The notes under the pieces are model-generated. The model did not search any database. It worked only from the letters and a program-made list of their open reading frames with translations, and was not told the origin of the DNA. Shown one piece after another: positions 1-7,698 of a stretch of 42,061 nt of DNA (positions are counted from its first letter, which is position 1; the number at the start of each line of letters is the position of its first letter). Location of the stretch: contig JAKSCU010000296.1 in assembly GCA_022360435.1 (NCBI GenBank), positions 1 to 42,061 on the forward strand, read 5' to 3'. Source of the DNA: Bacillota bacterium. Its GTDB lineage: Bacteria; Bacillota; Desulfotomaculia; Desulfotomaculales; Desulfallaceae. The translations under genes and the position numbers were made by a program.

Positions 1-247
1 GCCCCCCGGGGTCGCTGACGGTGGTCACGTAGCCGGCGGGTTTATAAAGCAAAATGTAAATTTTGCGCTGGGGCTTTGCCAACATCTGTCCTTTTACTTC
101 CACCCGGTCCCGGGCCGGATCAATTTTCAAGCCCGGCGTGGTGACGGTTTTTCCGTTCACTTTAACCAGGCCCCGGAAGATCAGATCCTCGCTATGCCGG
201 CGCGAGGCCACCCCCGCCCGGGCCATAAATTTGTGCAAACGTTCCAT
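1..247 (-). CDS. rluB: RluB-type 23S rRNA pseudouridine synthase, N-terminal part (cut by window edge)
   Basis: The visible 82 residues begin MERLHKFMARAGVASRRHSE, the classic N-terminal S4 RNA-binding domain of the RsuA/RluB/RluE pseudouridine synthases. The segment YKPAGYVTT that opens the catalytic domain follows just before the edge. The catalytic Asp lies outside the window. The family isomerises specific uridines in rRNA (RluB: U2605 of 23S). The ATG at 245-247 follows an AGGTGA ribosome-binding site (255-260). The gene lies downstream of spmA-spmB on the same strand, as in many Firmicutes (spmA-spmB-rluB). RluB rather than RsuA or RluF is inferred from that context and cannot be settled from this fragment. 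Confidence 0.85.
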   Translation of the reverse strand, partial: MERLHKFMARAGVASRRHSEDLIFRGLVKVNGKTVTTPGLKIDPARDRVEVKGQMLAKPQRKIYILLYKPAGYVTTVSDPGG

Positions 248-289
248 TATGCAATCACCTGCATAGATTTTACCATTGAAACAGAAAAA

Positions 290-423
290 AGTAAAAAAAA
301 TCGCACTCATTTGGTTCCCTCTGTGTGCGATTTTTAATACTTTTACCCTTGATTCCGGCCATAAATATGGCCGGGGTATACTTTCCCCAAAATATAAAAA
401 AAGCGGCCCGTTATTGGCGGGCC
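290..423 (+). repeat. Palindromic intergenic repeat, copy A
   Basis: Copy A has an A-run, a hairpin (TCGCAC 301-306 pairing with GTGCGA 325-330, loop containing GTTCCCTCTG) and a T-run. A spacer leads to the perfect palindrome CCGGCCAT-AAAT-ATGGCCGG (355-374), then GGTATACTTTCC, another A-run and a second GC-rich hairpin (405-423). Copies B and C have the same order of parts on the same strand. Copies D and E are partial and inverted. Confidence 0.8.
393..423 (-). terminator. Rho-independent terminator after spmB
   Basis: On the minus strand GGCCCG pairs with CGGGCC (405-410 and 418-423) across a 7-nt loop. A GC and a run of seven T follow. It lies 17 nt past the spmB stop and coincides with the second hairpin of repeat copy A. 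Confidence 0.75.
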
Positions 424-439
424 AACCCGGCGGGGCCGG

Positions 440-976
440 TTAACTGCTAAAAACCATGTGGCATATGTAAATGGAAGCTATCAAAGTGGTAAAATCAGCG
501 GAGAGACCGGAAAAAATTGAATAACGGTAGCGGCTTATTCCCACCGAGCCAAAATAAAGAGTTAATACATAAAAGGTTGTGTCGGAACTGCCCTGCATGG
601 TGGAGACCAACCGGCCGATGAAGCTGTCGGGGCCGTTTGCATTAATGACGTCGGTGGCTATGCCCAATGCCGCGCCTCCCGAAAGCGGCCGCATGATGGC
701 GTGGGGCAGCACCTCTGCGGGCATGCCCACAATGCTGAGCAGCGGAGTAAAAAGATACACCATGTAGTCCAATGCTCCGGAAGCCCGGAACACACTGACC
801 GCTACCAGCATGGCCACCAGATAGGGTATGGTTTTAATGGCCGTCGCAAAGCCCGCTTCAGCGCCCTCAACAAATGTCTCGAATATATTTACTTTCCTGA
901 TTATGGCTATCAAGGGCACCAGCAGTAAAACAATGGGAATTGCCCACCGTGATAAATCAGATACCACTCCAAACAT
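440..976 (-). CDS. spmB: Spore maturation protein B (SpmB)
   Basis: At 178 residues this matches the length of B. subtilis SpmB. It is a polytopic membrane protein of the nucleoside-recognition (Gate) domain family, with hydrophobic segments near residues 10-26, 48-65, 75-90 and at the C-terminus. The motif RPLSGGAALG and the segment MQGSSDTTFYVL are typical of SpmB. With SpmA it is needed for dehydration of the spore core in B. subtilis; the transported substrate is not known. It lies 3 nt downstream of spmA, so the two are translated from one mRNA. A hairpin terminator follows. Confidence 0.95.
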   Translation of the reverse strand: MFGVVSDLSRWAIPIVLLLVPLIAIIRKVNIFETFVEGAEAGFATAIKTIPYLVAMLVAVSVFRASGALDYMVYLFTPLLSIVGMPAEVLPHAIMRPLSGGAALGIATDVINANGPDSFIGRLVSTMQGSSDTTFYVLTLYFGSVGISRYRYSIFSGLSADFTTLIASIYICHMVFSS

Positions 977-979
977 GGC

Positions 980-1570
980 TTACCTCCCCCGGCTATACAG
1001 ATAACGCAACAGCCTGTCCATGCAAATGGCCACCGTCATCCCCAACGCCGTGGCAAAAACAGTAGTGCCCACGATTTCGGTGGGATCGGCTGATCCGTAG
1101 ATAAGCCTGATTCCGATAATGGTGGTGGGGATCAGGGTGATGCACGATGTGTTCAGGGCCAGGAAGGTGCACATGGCATCCGATGCCGATTTGGGATCAC
1201 CCCGGTTGAGTTTTTTCAATTCTTGCATAGCTATAAGCCCCATGGGAGTCGCCGCGTTTCCAAGGCCCAGGATGTTGGCGCTGAGATTCATAACGATGGC
1301 GCCCATGGCCGGGTGCTCCCTGGGCACGCTGGGGAACAGGAAAGCGGTAATGGGTTGAACCATGCGGGCCAACGCACGGACCAGGCCGGCGGCTTCGGCC
1401 AATTTCATAATGCCCAGCCAGAAGGTGATAATGGCAATCAGGTCCATTGCAGTTTGAACGCCAATCTGGGCGCCTTTCAAAGCGGCCTCGGTTACCACTT
1501 CGATACGGCCGTTCCAGCCCGCCACCAAAATGCCGATAACCATCATACCCAGCCAGATTATGTTGACCAT
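980..1570 (-). CDS. spmA: Spore maturation protein A (SpmA)
   Basis: This membrane protein carries the Gate domain motif GLGNAATPMGLIAM and the segment LNTSCITLIPTTIIGIR, both characteristic of SpmA. The ATG at 1570 is chosen over an in-frame GTG five codons upstream because a GGAGGG site (1578-1583) lies 7 nt before it, and because the family starts MVNIIW. That gives 196 residues, the same as the B. subtilis protein. SpmA and SpmB act together in spore core dehydration. The gene starts a two-gene unit with spmB, separated from ytfJ by a terminator. Confidence 0.95.
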   Translation of the reverse strand: MVNIIWLGMMVIGILVAGWNGRIEVVTEAALKGAQIGVQTAMDLIAIITFWLGIMKLAEAAGLVRALARMVQPITAFLFPSVPREHPAMGAIVMNLSANILGLGNAATPMGLIAMQELKKLNRGDPKSASDAMCTFLALNTSCITLIPTTIIGIRLIYGSADPTEIVGTTVFATALGMTVAICMDRLLRYLYSRGR

Positions 1571-1628
1571 ACCATTACCCTCCACGACAGTGCTAATAAA
1601 ATGGTATGATCAACCAGTTATTAATATG

Positions 1629-1660
1629 AAAAAAATCCCTTTTTTAAAAAAAGGGATTAT
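1629..1660 (-). terminator. Terminator after ytfJ
   Basis: AATCCCTTTTTT pairs with AAAAAAGGGATT around a minimal loop, and the minus strand continues with a T-run. It starts about 22 nt beyond the ytfJ stop codon and separates ytfI-ytfJ from spmA-spmB. Confidence 0.75.
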
Positions 1661-1681
1661 AAAGACAGGGGATTTCGTTGT

Positions 1682-2137
1682 CTACCTAAAATCACTCCGG
1701 TGCTGATGTTCCATATTTGGACTTTTTTTGCTTGATTTGTCGAACATGCTTTGAATCTGGTTTAACAATTGCGGGGTCATATCAATCACGCGGTCCAACA
1801 GGGCGTTGCCGTCTACCGGCAGCATGCGCACCTGGCCGTTGCCGGCCACCAGGAAACCCACCGGCTTCACAGACATGCCGGCCCCGCTGCCGCCGCCAAA
1901 AGCAGGCGTTGGTTCTTCGTTTTGCCGGCCGCTTCCCCCGTCTCCCACCTTATTGCTCAATTCAAAGGCGCTTCCGCCGGCCCCAAAACCGCAAGACACC
2001 CTGGACACGGGTATGATTACACTCCCGTCCGGGGATTCCACCGGCTCCCCGACTACTGTATTGACGTCCACCATTTCCTTGATACTTTCCATGGCTGTTT
2101 TCATCAGGCTGTCGATGGGATGTTGCTCCACGCCCAT
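1682..2137 (-). CDS. ytfJ: GerW family sporulation protein YtfJ
   Basis: The 151-residue protein begins with a helix (HPIDSLMKTAMESIKEMVDVNTVVG) and carries GSVIIPVSRVSCGFGAGGS, the family signature. A Gly-rich loop (FGGGSGAGMSVKPVGFLV) and a C-terminal MLPVDG strand follow. This is the GerW/YtfJ family. GerW was linked to germination in Bacillus cereus/megaterium, and YtfJ is a forespore-expressed protein in B. subtilis; its biochemical role is unknown. Its start directly abuts the stop of the upstream DUF2953 gene, the same ytfI-ytfJ pair found in Bacillus. No signal peptide or membrane segment is seen. Confidence 0.92.
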   Translation of the reverse strand: MGVEQHPIDSLMKTAMESIKEMVDVNTVVGEPVESPDGSVIIPVSRVSCGFGAGGSAFELSNKVGDGGSGRQNEEPTPAFGGGSGAGMSVKPVGFLVAGNGQVRMLPVDGNALLDRVIDMTPQLLNQIQSMFDKSSKKSPNMEHQHRSDFR

Positions 2138-2800
2138 TTACCCCCAAACTTGTCGCCGATTTTTCAGGAAGTGCCAACCAGCCAGCAATCCCGTGTAAAT
2201 AATATGGCCCATCTTCAGGCTAAATATGCAGTCGAACCTGACTCGTGCCAGCATCTGGTCAAAAACCGGCAAAATTTCCAGTTCCGGTCCGGGCGCCGCA
2301 CATTTCAGGCTGCGGTACAAGTAAGATGTGGCGTTGCCTTTAACGGCCCATAAAAAACCCACCGCCATTCCGGTTTGCCCGGCTTCCGGCAAACCCAGGG
2401 CTGTGCGCCAACTGAAACGGTGTAAATTAATTTTGGACAGCAGGTAGCGGTTTGCCGGTGCGGCAACACGGTAGATTGTCAGCGTTTTTCGGTACAATCC
2501 CACGGCGCGTCGGGGTGAAAGGCCGGTTTTTTCCCCGGCCGTTGTTGCGTCCCGTTTCCCGAACAATTTGGCTTTCAGCTTTAACGCCGGGGTAAAGGTC
2601 CGACGGTTCAATCGTCCCGAAGACAATTGCAGACGCAGATTTATAAGGCCCCACAGCAAAGATACGCGAATCCCCCTGCCGGGTTCGCGCTCCCGTGGGG
2701 GTTTTTCACCATAGCTGTAATTATATTTGATCTCCATGGTTACGGGTGACACAATAAGTATTACCGTTATTAAGAGAAGAGCTGTCAAGGCAATCCACAT
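2138..2800 (-). CDS. ytfI: DUF2953 family protein (YtfI-like)
   Basis: The protein has 220 residues: one N-terminal membrane segment (about residues 3-20), a basic stretch, and the domain containing RVSLLWGLINLRLQL and WRTALGLPEAGQTGMAVGFLWAVKG, typical of DUF2953. No enzyme motif is visible and the function is unknown. The association with ytfJ is conserved in spore formers and points to a sporulation role (inference). The ATG at 2800 follows a strong GGGGAGGGG site. Translation of ytfJ begins immediately at its stop codon, suggesting coupling. Confidence 0.85.
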   Translation of the reverse strand: MWIALTALLLITVILIVSPVTMEIKYNYSYGEKPPREREPGRGIRVSLLWGLINLRLQLSSGRLNRRTFTPALKLKAKLFGKRDATTAGEKTGLSPRRAVGLYRKTLTIYRVAAPANRYLLSKINLHRFSWRTALGLPEAGQTGMAVGFLWAVKGNATSYLYRSLKCAAPGPELEILPVFDQMLARVRFDCIFSLKMGHIIYTGLLAGWHFLKNRRQVWG

Positions 2801-2956
2801 GCTGCACCCCTCCCCTTATCTTGCCGGAAAACGCAACAAAATATTATGTCCGCCGCGCTTCGTGGACGCCCGAACATCTTTCATGGCTGTTCCTTGGCAT
2901 CCTTGCGATAACGGCAAACACCTTTGGCAAGTTTGTTTGGGGGCGGGCCGGTATGG

Positions 2957-3946
2957 TTATCCCTTGAATACTTTGGGCCACACTCGTTCCATGGTCAGGC
3001 GCGCTTCCTCGGCGGCCCTGCGTGTTCCCTCGGCCAGCACATCGTCAATATAACTCTTGTCGCTGATGATGGACTCCCTTCTTGCCCTGATGGGGGCCAA
3101 CAACTCTTCCAGGGTTCCGCCCAGCGTCTTTTTGCAAGCCACGCAGCCGATTTGCCCGGCCCGGCATTCTTCCTCCAGGCCGGACAGCTTGTCCGCCCGG
3201 TAAATGCCGTGGTATTTGTGCACCGTGCAAACCTCGGGATGACCGGGGTCGGTTTTGCGTATCCTGGCCGGGTCGGTGATCATGGAATTAACCGCGCCTT
3301 GCAGTTCTTTTTGCGTGGCGGCCAGCTCAATAACATTGGCGTAACTCTTGCTCATTTTTCTGCCGTCCATCCCCGGCAGCATGGGTACCCGGGAAAGCAG
3401 CGCCCGGGGCTCGGGGAAAACGGTTCCGTACAAGTGGTTGAAGCGACGGGCCACTTCCCGGCACAATTCCAGGTGGGGCAACTGGTCCTCCCCCACCGGC
3501 ACGGCGTCGGCCCGGTAGGCAAGAATATCCGCGGCCTGCAGCAGCGGGTAGCCCAGAAAACCGTAAGTGGTTATGTCCCTGCCCCTTTCCCTGTGCTGCA
3601 GCACGGTGTCTTTGTACGTGGGAACCCTCTCCAGCCAGCCGAGGGGAGTAATCATGGAGAACAGCAAGTGCAGTTCGGCATGGTGTGGGATTTTGGACTG
3701 GAGAAATATCACGCTCTTTTCCGGGTCTATGCCCACCGCCAACCAATCGGCCAGCATTTGCCGGATGCTCTCGCGAATGTTGCCGGTTTGATCAAATGCG
3801 GTGGTCAACGCGTGCAGGTCGGCCACAAAAAAGAAACAGCGATAGGAATCCTGCAGACCGACCCAGTTTTCCAGGACGCTGAGATGGCCTATGTGCAAAC
3901 GTCCGGTGGGCCGCATCCCGCTTAGTATGCGTCCTTTTTTACTCAT
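2957..3946 (-). CDS. trpS: Tryptophanyl-tRNA synthetase with apparent 4Fe-4S motif
   Basis: This class I aminoacyl-tRNA synthetase charges tRNA-Trp. The signature HIGH is at residues 18-21 and KMSKS at 197-201; the 329-residue length is normal. Four cysteines (about 240, 261, 268 and 271) form C-x20-C-x6-C-x2-C. That closely resembles the [4Fe-4S] anticodon-side motif of the Thermotoga maritima enzyme (C-x22-C-x6-C-x2-C), so this is probably an iron-sulfur TrpRS. The ATG at 3946 follows an AAGGAG site. No T-box leader fits in the 73-nt gap to the upstream protease gene, so the gene is probably read with that gene or from the AT-rich gap. Confidence 0.96.
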   Translation of the reverse strand: MSKKGRILSGMRPTGRLHIGHLSVLENWVGLQDSYRCFFFVADLHALTTAFDQTGNIRESIRQMLADWLAVGIDPEKSVIFLQSKIPHHAELHLLFSMITPLGWLERVPTYKDTVLQHRERGRDITTYGFLGYPLLQAADILAYRADAVPVGEDQLPHLELCREVARRFNHLYGTVFPEPRALLSRVPMLPGMDGRKMSKSYANVIELAATQKELQGAVNSMITDPARIRKTDPGHPEVCTVHKYHGIYRADKLSGLEEECRAGQIGCVACKKTLGGTLEELLAPIRARRESIISDKSYIDDVLAEGTRRAAEEARLTMERVWPKVFKG

Positions 3947-4019
3947 TTCAAGCGGCTCCTTCCCCTTCGATAATAATCAATATAAGCTTAAAGCCTTTAT
4001 TCAATAATAAAATATAAAA

Positions 4020-4646
4020 TCAAGAAGATATCCCGGCCATTAGATAGAAAATGCCTGAAACAGAATTGACCGCCGGCCACAAAACTTTGCCCAGCACACC
4101 GGTGAACAACAGCAGCAGCAATATCACCATGCCGTATGTTTCCATGCCGTGAATAAAGCCGGTCTGCCGGGGAAAAAGGCCGGCCAGTATTTTGGAGCCG
4201 TCCAGGGGCGGTATCGGGAGAAGGTTGAAAATGGCCAGCACTACGTTGATTTTAATGGTTAAATACAGCAGTATCTCAACGTATGGAAATGGAATCAAGT
4301 TGTGCACTCCCAGCCGCAACAGCATGGCCGTTACGAATGCCACCACCAGATTGGCCGCGGGACCGGCCAGTGCTACCAACAGCATTCCCCGGGCCCGGTC
4401 GCCCCGGAAATAAAAAGGGTTTACCGGTACGGGCTTGGCCCAACCGAACCGGAACAGCAAAAGCATCAGGAATCCCACCGGATCGATGTGGGGCAGCGGG
4501 TTCAAGGTCAACCGCCCCTCATTTTTAGCCGTCGGGGCCCCCAAATAGTTGGCCACCCAGCCATGGGCGAATTCGTGAAAAGTCAGACGGATTATAATGG
4601 CCGGCAGCAACAAAAGCAACTCGGTTATGGAAGGTAAACTAAACAT
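4020..4646 (-). CDS. Site-2 protease family (M50) intramembrane metalloprotease
   Basis: The 208-residue multipass membrane protein carries the zinc-binding HEFAH (residues 24-28) inside its first membrane segment. LAGPAAN is near 93-99, and the second metal motif NLLPIPPLDG at 141-150 supplies the third ligand Asp. The short form without a PDZ domain matches the YwhC-like group rather than RseP. These proteases cut membrane segments of their substrates, which are unknown here. The start overlaps the end of the upstream nucleotidyltransferase fusion gene by 8 nt, so the two are co-translated; this pairing recurs in related Firmicutes (from memory). A GGAG site precedes the ATG. Confidence 0.93.
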   Translation of the reverse strand: MFSLPSITELLLLLPAIIIRLTFHEFAHGWVANYLGAPTAKNEGRLTLNPLPHIDPVGFLMLLLFRFGWAKPVPVNPFYFRGDRARGMLLVALAGPAANLVVAFVTAMLLRLGVHNLIPFPYVEILLYLTIKINVVLAIFNLLPIPPLDGSKILAGLFPRQTGFIHGMETYGMVILLLLLFTGVLGKVLWPAVNSVSGIFYLMAGISS

Positions 4647-7281
4647 CGAACTCTCCTTTTGGCGACCGGGCCAAGTAATTCCGGATAAAGCCCCTTTCTT
4701 CCTCCCGGGTGGTTACATTGCCGTCCAGACGCTCGCGCCACAGGGCTTCCAGGGCTTCCCGGTAAACGGGTCCGGGGCGGTAGCCCAGTTCCTTGATATA
4801 TTTTCCGTTAATTCTTGGTTTGCTATCCTTAATGGTCACTAAAAGCTGCCTAAAGCGGACTTTTATCCAGTCTTCTTCCAGAATGGCCATCAACATGGGA
4901 TACGATTCCCGGGGCATTTTCAGCAGCACTTTGGCCAGCTGGCTGGTCTTGATGTCCTGAGGGGCCTTCCATATCAGCGATACCGCTTCCCGCCATCCTT
5001 CCAGCGCGGCCAGCACTTTTTCGGTTTGTCTTTTACTCAAGTTGTAGCGCTCGCATATTTTTACGGCCGACCCGGCATCCGACCAGTGCAGTATGGCGAT
5101 GATGTAAGGAAGCCATTTTTCGGTGGGTTCCATCAGGCTCCATTCGTTGATGATTTCCATGGCGGCATGCAGATCTCTGAGCACCGGGTCGATTTCCCAG
5201 TAGTTGATGCCCGGGAAAACAATGGCCCACATCTGCAGTTTTTCCAGGCGCAACAGCATCTTGGCCGCTTCCCTTTCCACCAGTATATGTTTTAATTCCT
5301 CCCAGATCCGTTCGGGGGTGACCTTGGTCAAAAAGCCCTGGCGCACCGTTTCATTAATGTGTTTTAACGTCTGGGGCTCAATGCTGAATCCATAGCGCTG
5401 TTCAAAGCGCACGGCCCTCATTATCCTAGTGGGGTCCTCGACAAAACTCAGGTTGTGCAATATCCTGATTTGCCCCTGGTTCAGGTCGTCCCGGCCGCCG
5501 AAGAAATCCACCAGTTCGCCAAAGCTGCCGATGTTCAGCGAGACGGCCATGGCGTTGATGGTAAAGTCGCGCCGGTAAAGGTCCTGGTGGAGAGAGGAGC
5601 TTTCCACCTGGGGCAGGGCGGCGGGGTAAGCGTAAAATTCGACCCTGGCGGTGGCCACATCCACCTTGAACTCTTCCGAGTATATCACTTCCGCGGTGCC
5701 GAATTTCCAATGCGGCCTGACCTTGGCCCGGTGGTTTTGGGCCAGTTCCTCGGCCAGCAAAATGCCGTCGCCTTCCACCACCAGGTCTATGTCCAGGCTC
5801 TCAACACCCATCAGGGCGTCCCTAATCAGGCCGCCGGCCGCATAGACCCGGTAACCCATCTCGTCGGCGATCATGCCGGCCTCTTCCAGTATATCCAGCG
5901 CCGCCGGCGGCAAATTTTGCTGCATAATTTTTTTTATGTTACGTTGCTGTCCAAACTGGGATACGTTATTATAAGTTATCCTGTGCCTGGTCTGCACTTC
6001 ACCGTGCAGAGTGCGCAGGACGTCGGTGCGGGAAACTATGCCCATCAGCCTGTCGTCTTCAATTACCGGCACGCGGCCGATATCGTTGCTGATCATCAAC
6101 TCCTGCACTTCGGAAACAGGCATGTCGCTGGGCACCGACACCACCCGCACCGTCATAAAACCTTTCACCGGGGCGTGTCCCAGGCCGTGGTGCAGCGCCT
6201 TTTCCACGTCGCGGCGGGATATGACGCCCATCATTTTTTCGCCCTTGACCACCGGCAAACCCGAATGACCATAACGAAGCATAATTTGACCGGCTTCATC
6301 AATGTTCATTTCCGGCGCCACCGATTTGACCGGGGCCGACATGATGTCGGCGGCGCAGAGGGGCGGCCTGATTTCCTTGTAGATTACGTCCAGCAGTTCC
6401 CATATTACATCCTCCAGGCCGTTCTTTTTCACCGTGGCCGAAGCCGCCGAGGCGTGACCTCCGCCGCCGAAATGGCTGAGAATCTGTCCCACGTTGGCCT
6501 GGGGGATACTGCTGCGGCTTACTATATGCACGCGATCTTCCATTTCAGCCACCACAAATACCACGTCCAACTTTTCAATTTCCGAAATGGTATGGGCGAT
6601 GGTGGACAGGCCCACCACGAATTCTTCGGTCCTGGCCCTGGCAATCAGCACTTTGGCCCCGTTAATCTGGTGCCTGTCGGCGTTTACCAGCAACTCTTTA
6701 AGCAGAGATTTTTGCTCGTTGGTCATGGGACGGCCCAGGAAATCGGCCACCACCGCCAGGTTGGCGCCCTTGCGCAAAAGGTAACAAACCGCATCCACGT
6801 CCCTGGGGGTGGTGCTGGTAAAAACAAGGGAACCGGTGTCGCCGTATATGCCCAGGCAAAGTATGGACGATTCCAGGGTGTTGAGTTCAATACCCGTTTC
6901 TTTAATTTTTTCCACCAACAGTGTGGTGGTTGCTCCCACCATTTCAACAATTTCCAGAGAACCCCTGATGTCGCCCCCGGCCCAGGGGTGGTGATCGTAT
7001 ATATGGATATCCAACCCGTCGTTATTCAAGACATCTGCAATTTTACCCAGTCGGCGGGGATTTTTGGTATCCACGACAATAATCCTTGTGACCCGCTCCA
7101 GGTTTATTTGCTTGATGCTATAAAGGCTCAAAGCGTCCTTGTGCAGGGAAACGAATTCCTCCACGTTCCTGGACAGCTTGGCGGGCAGAACCGCCCTGGC
7201 TTCCGGGTACAGTTTTTGCGCGGCTACCATGGAAGCCAGCCCGTCCATGTCCATGTTATGATGGGTGGTAATTATATCCAC
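4639..7281 (-). CDS. DHH phosphoesterase - CBS pair - tRNA nucleotidyltransferase/poly(A) polymerase fusion
   Basis: This 880-residue protein has three modules. The N-terminal DHH/DHHA1 phosphoesterase has HHNMDMDGLAS, IYDHHPW (about 94-100) and GGGGHASAA (about 272-280). Two CBS domains follow (about 310-368 and 374-430). The C-terminal class II nucleotidyltransferase has GGLIRDALMG (from 483), the metal-binding DID near 497-499, RRDFTINAMA and EDPTRIMRAVRFE. Aquifex-type A-adding enzymes share this long architecture, so it may add the terminal A (or CCA) to tRNA while the DHH part degrades short RNA. That assignment is inference. GTG 7281 is chosen because GGAGG (7291-7295) is 9 nt away; an in-frame TTG is only 3 nt from it. 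Confidence 0.93.
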   Translation of the reverse strand: MDIITTHHNMDMDGLASMVAAQKLYPEARAVLPAKLSRNVEEFVSLHKDALSLYSIKQINLERVTRIIVVDTKNPRRLGKIADVLNNDGLDIHIYDHHPWAGGDIRGSLEIVEMVGATTTLLVEKIKETGIELNTLESSILCLGIYGDTGSLVFTSTTPRDVDAVCYLLRKGANLAVVADFLGRPMTNEQKSLLKELLVNADRHQINGAKVLIARARTEEFVVGLSTIAHTISEIEKLDVVFVVAEMEDRVHIVSRSSIPQANVGQILSHFGGGGHASAASATVKKNGLEDVIWELLDVIYKEIRPPLCAADIMSAPVKSVAPEMNIDEAGQIMLRYGHSGLPVVKGEKMMGVISRRDVEKALHHGLGHAPVKGFMTVRVVSVPSDMPVSEVQELMISNDIGRVPVIEDDRLMGIVSRTDVLRTLHGEVQTRHRITYNNVSQFGQQRNIKKIMQQNLPPAALDILEEAGMIADEMGYRVYAAGGLIRDALMGVESLDIDLVVEGDGILLAEELAQNHRAKVRPHWKFGTAEVIYSEEFKVDVATARVEFYAYPAALPQVESSSLHQDLYRRDFTINAMAVSLNIGSFGELVDFFGGRDDLNQGQIRILHNLSFVEDPTRIMRAVRFEQRYGFSIEPQTLKHINETVRQGFLTKVTPERIWEELKHILVEREAAKMLLRLEKLQMWAIVFPGINYWEIDPVLRDLHAAMEIINEWSLMEPTEKWLPYIIAILHWSDAGSAVKICERYNLSKRQTEKVLAALEGWREAVSLIWKAPQDIKTSQLAKVLLKMPRESYPMLMAILEEDWIKVRFRQLLVTIKDSKPRINGKYIKELGYRPGPVYREALEALWRERLDGNVTTREEERGFIRNYLARSPKGEFDV

Positions 7282-7287
7282 TTGCAA

Positions 7288-7598
7288 TTACCTCCACTGA
7301 TAAATTAATTATACCGTCGCCATAGCGTAACTGAAAGGTTGGCGGAACTACGGGGACGTTTGAAGGGTTTGTGAAGCCCCCTTTGTATTGCCGCACTAAT
7401 TTCATATTATACCATACCGCGCCTAAATTTGGCGTAAAAAAACCGGCGCCTGTTTCTCGAACCGGGGCTTTAATTTACTTATTTTATTGCCCGGCAGAAG
7501 AATCGAACCTAAAAAAGCGGGACCGAGGTTAACTTGCCGAGCTTGTTTCCATTTATAATCGCGCCCGTCGGGGCATGGGGGTTTGAGAAAATATACCC
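7288..7598. other. Intergenic region between lysA terminator and the fusion gene
   Basis: No gene is seen. It holds a minus-strand TATAAT (7406-7411), a possible -10 for the downstream fusion gene, but with no good -35. A small inverted repeat CGCC-TAAATTT-GGCG lies just upstream of it. Two GGTTCGA-like strings occur but do not fold as tRNA. Confidence 0.4.
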
Positions 7599-7636
7599 GA
7601 AAGGGGACACGCCTCCTTGGAGGAATGTCCCCTTTC
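7599..7636 (-). terminator. Strong hairpin after lysA
   Basis: GAAAGGGGACA (7599-7609) pairs perfectly with TGTCCCCTTTC (7626-7636). The loop contains a second short stem, CCTCC-TT-GGAGG. Only a modest T-rich stretch follows on the minus strand, so it is a probable but not textbook terminator. Confidence 0.55.
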
Positions 7637-7698
7637 CGCTATGACCGGTATCAATTAACAATAAAGGTTTTGCGCAATTCGCACCGCAATCTCCTCGT

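Noticed and set aside
290-423. CRISPR-like array because hairpin repeats recur
   Set aside because: Copies are kilobases apart, with no regular spacers and no cas genes.
2924-3925. Long plus-strand open frame opposite trpS
   Set aside because: Antisense shadow with no recognisable motifs or ribosome-binding site; trpS has intact HIGH and KMSKS motifs.
3947-4019. T-box leader for trpS
   Set aside because: The gap is only 73 nt and lacks the conserved T-box sequence and terminator.
5455-7308. Very long open frame on the plus strand opposite the DHH-CBS-nucleotidyltransferase gene
   Set aside because: It is His/Gln/Val-rich with no family resemblance, exactly antisense to a gene with clear motifs. 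It reflects codon bias of the real gene.
7450-7515. Two GGTTCGA-like strings on the minus strand resembling tRNA T-loops
   Set aside because: The flanking bases do not form a 5-bp T-stem, and no acceptor, D or anticodon arms can be drawn.
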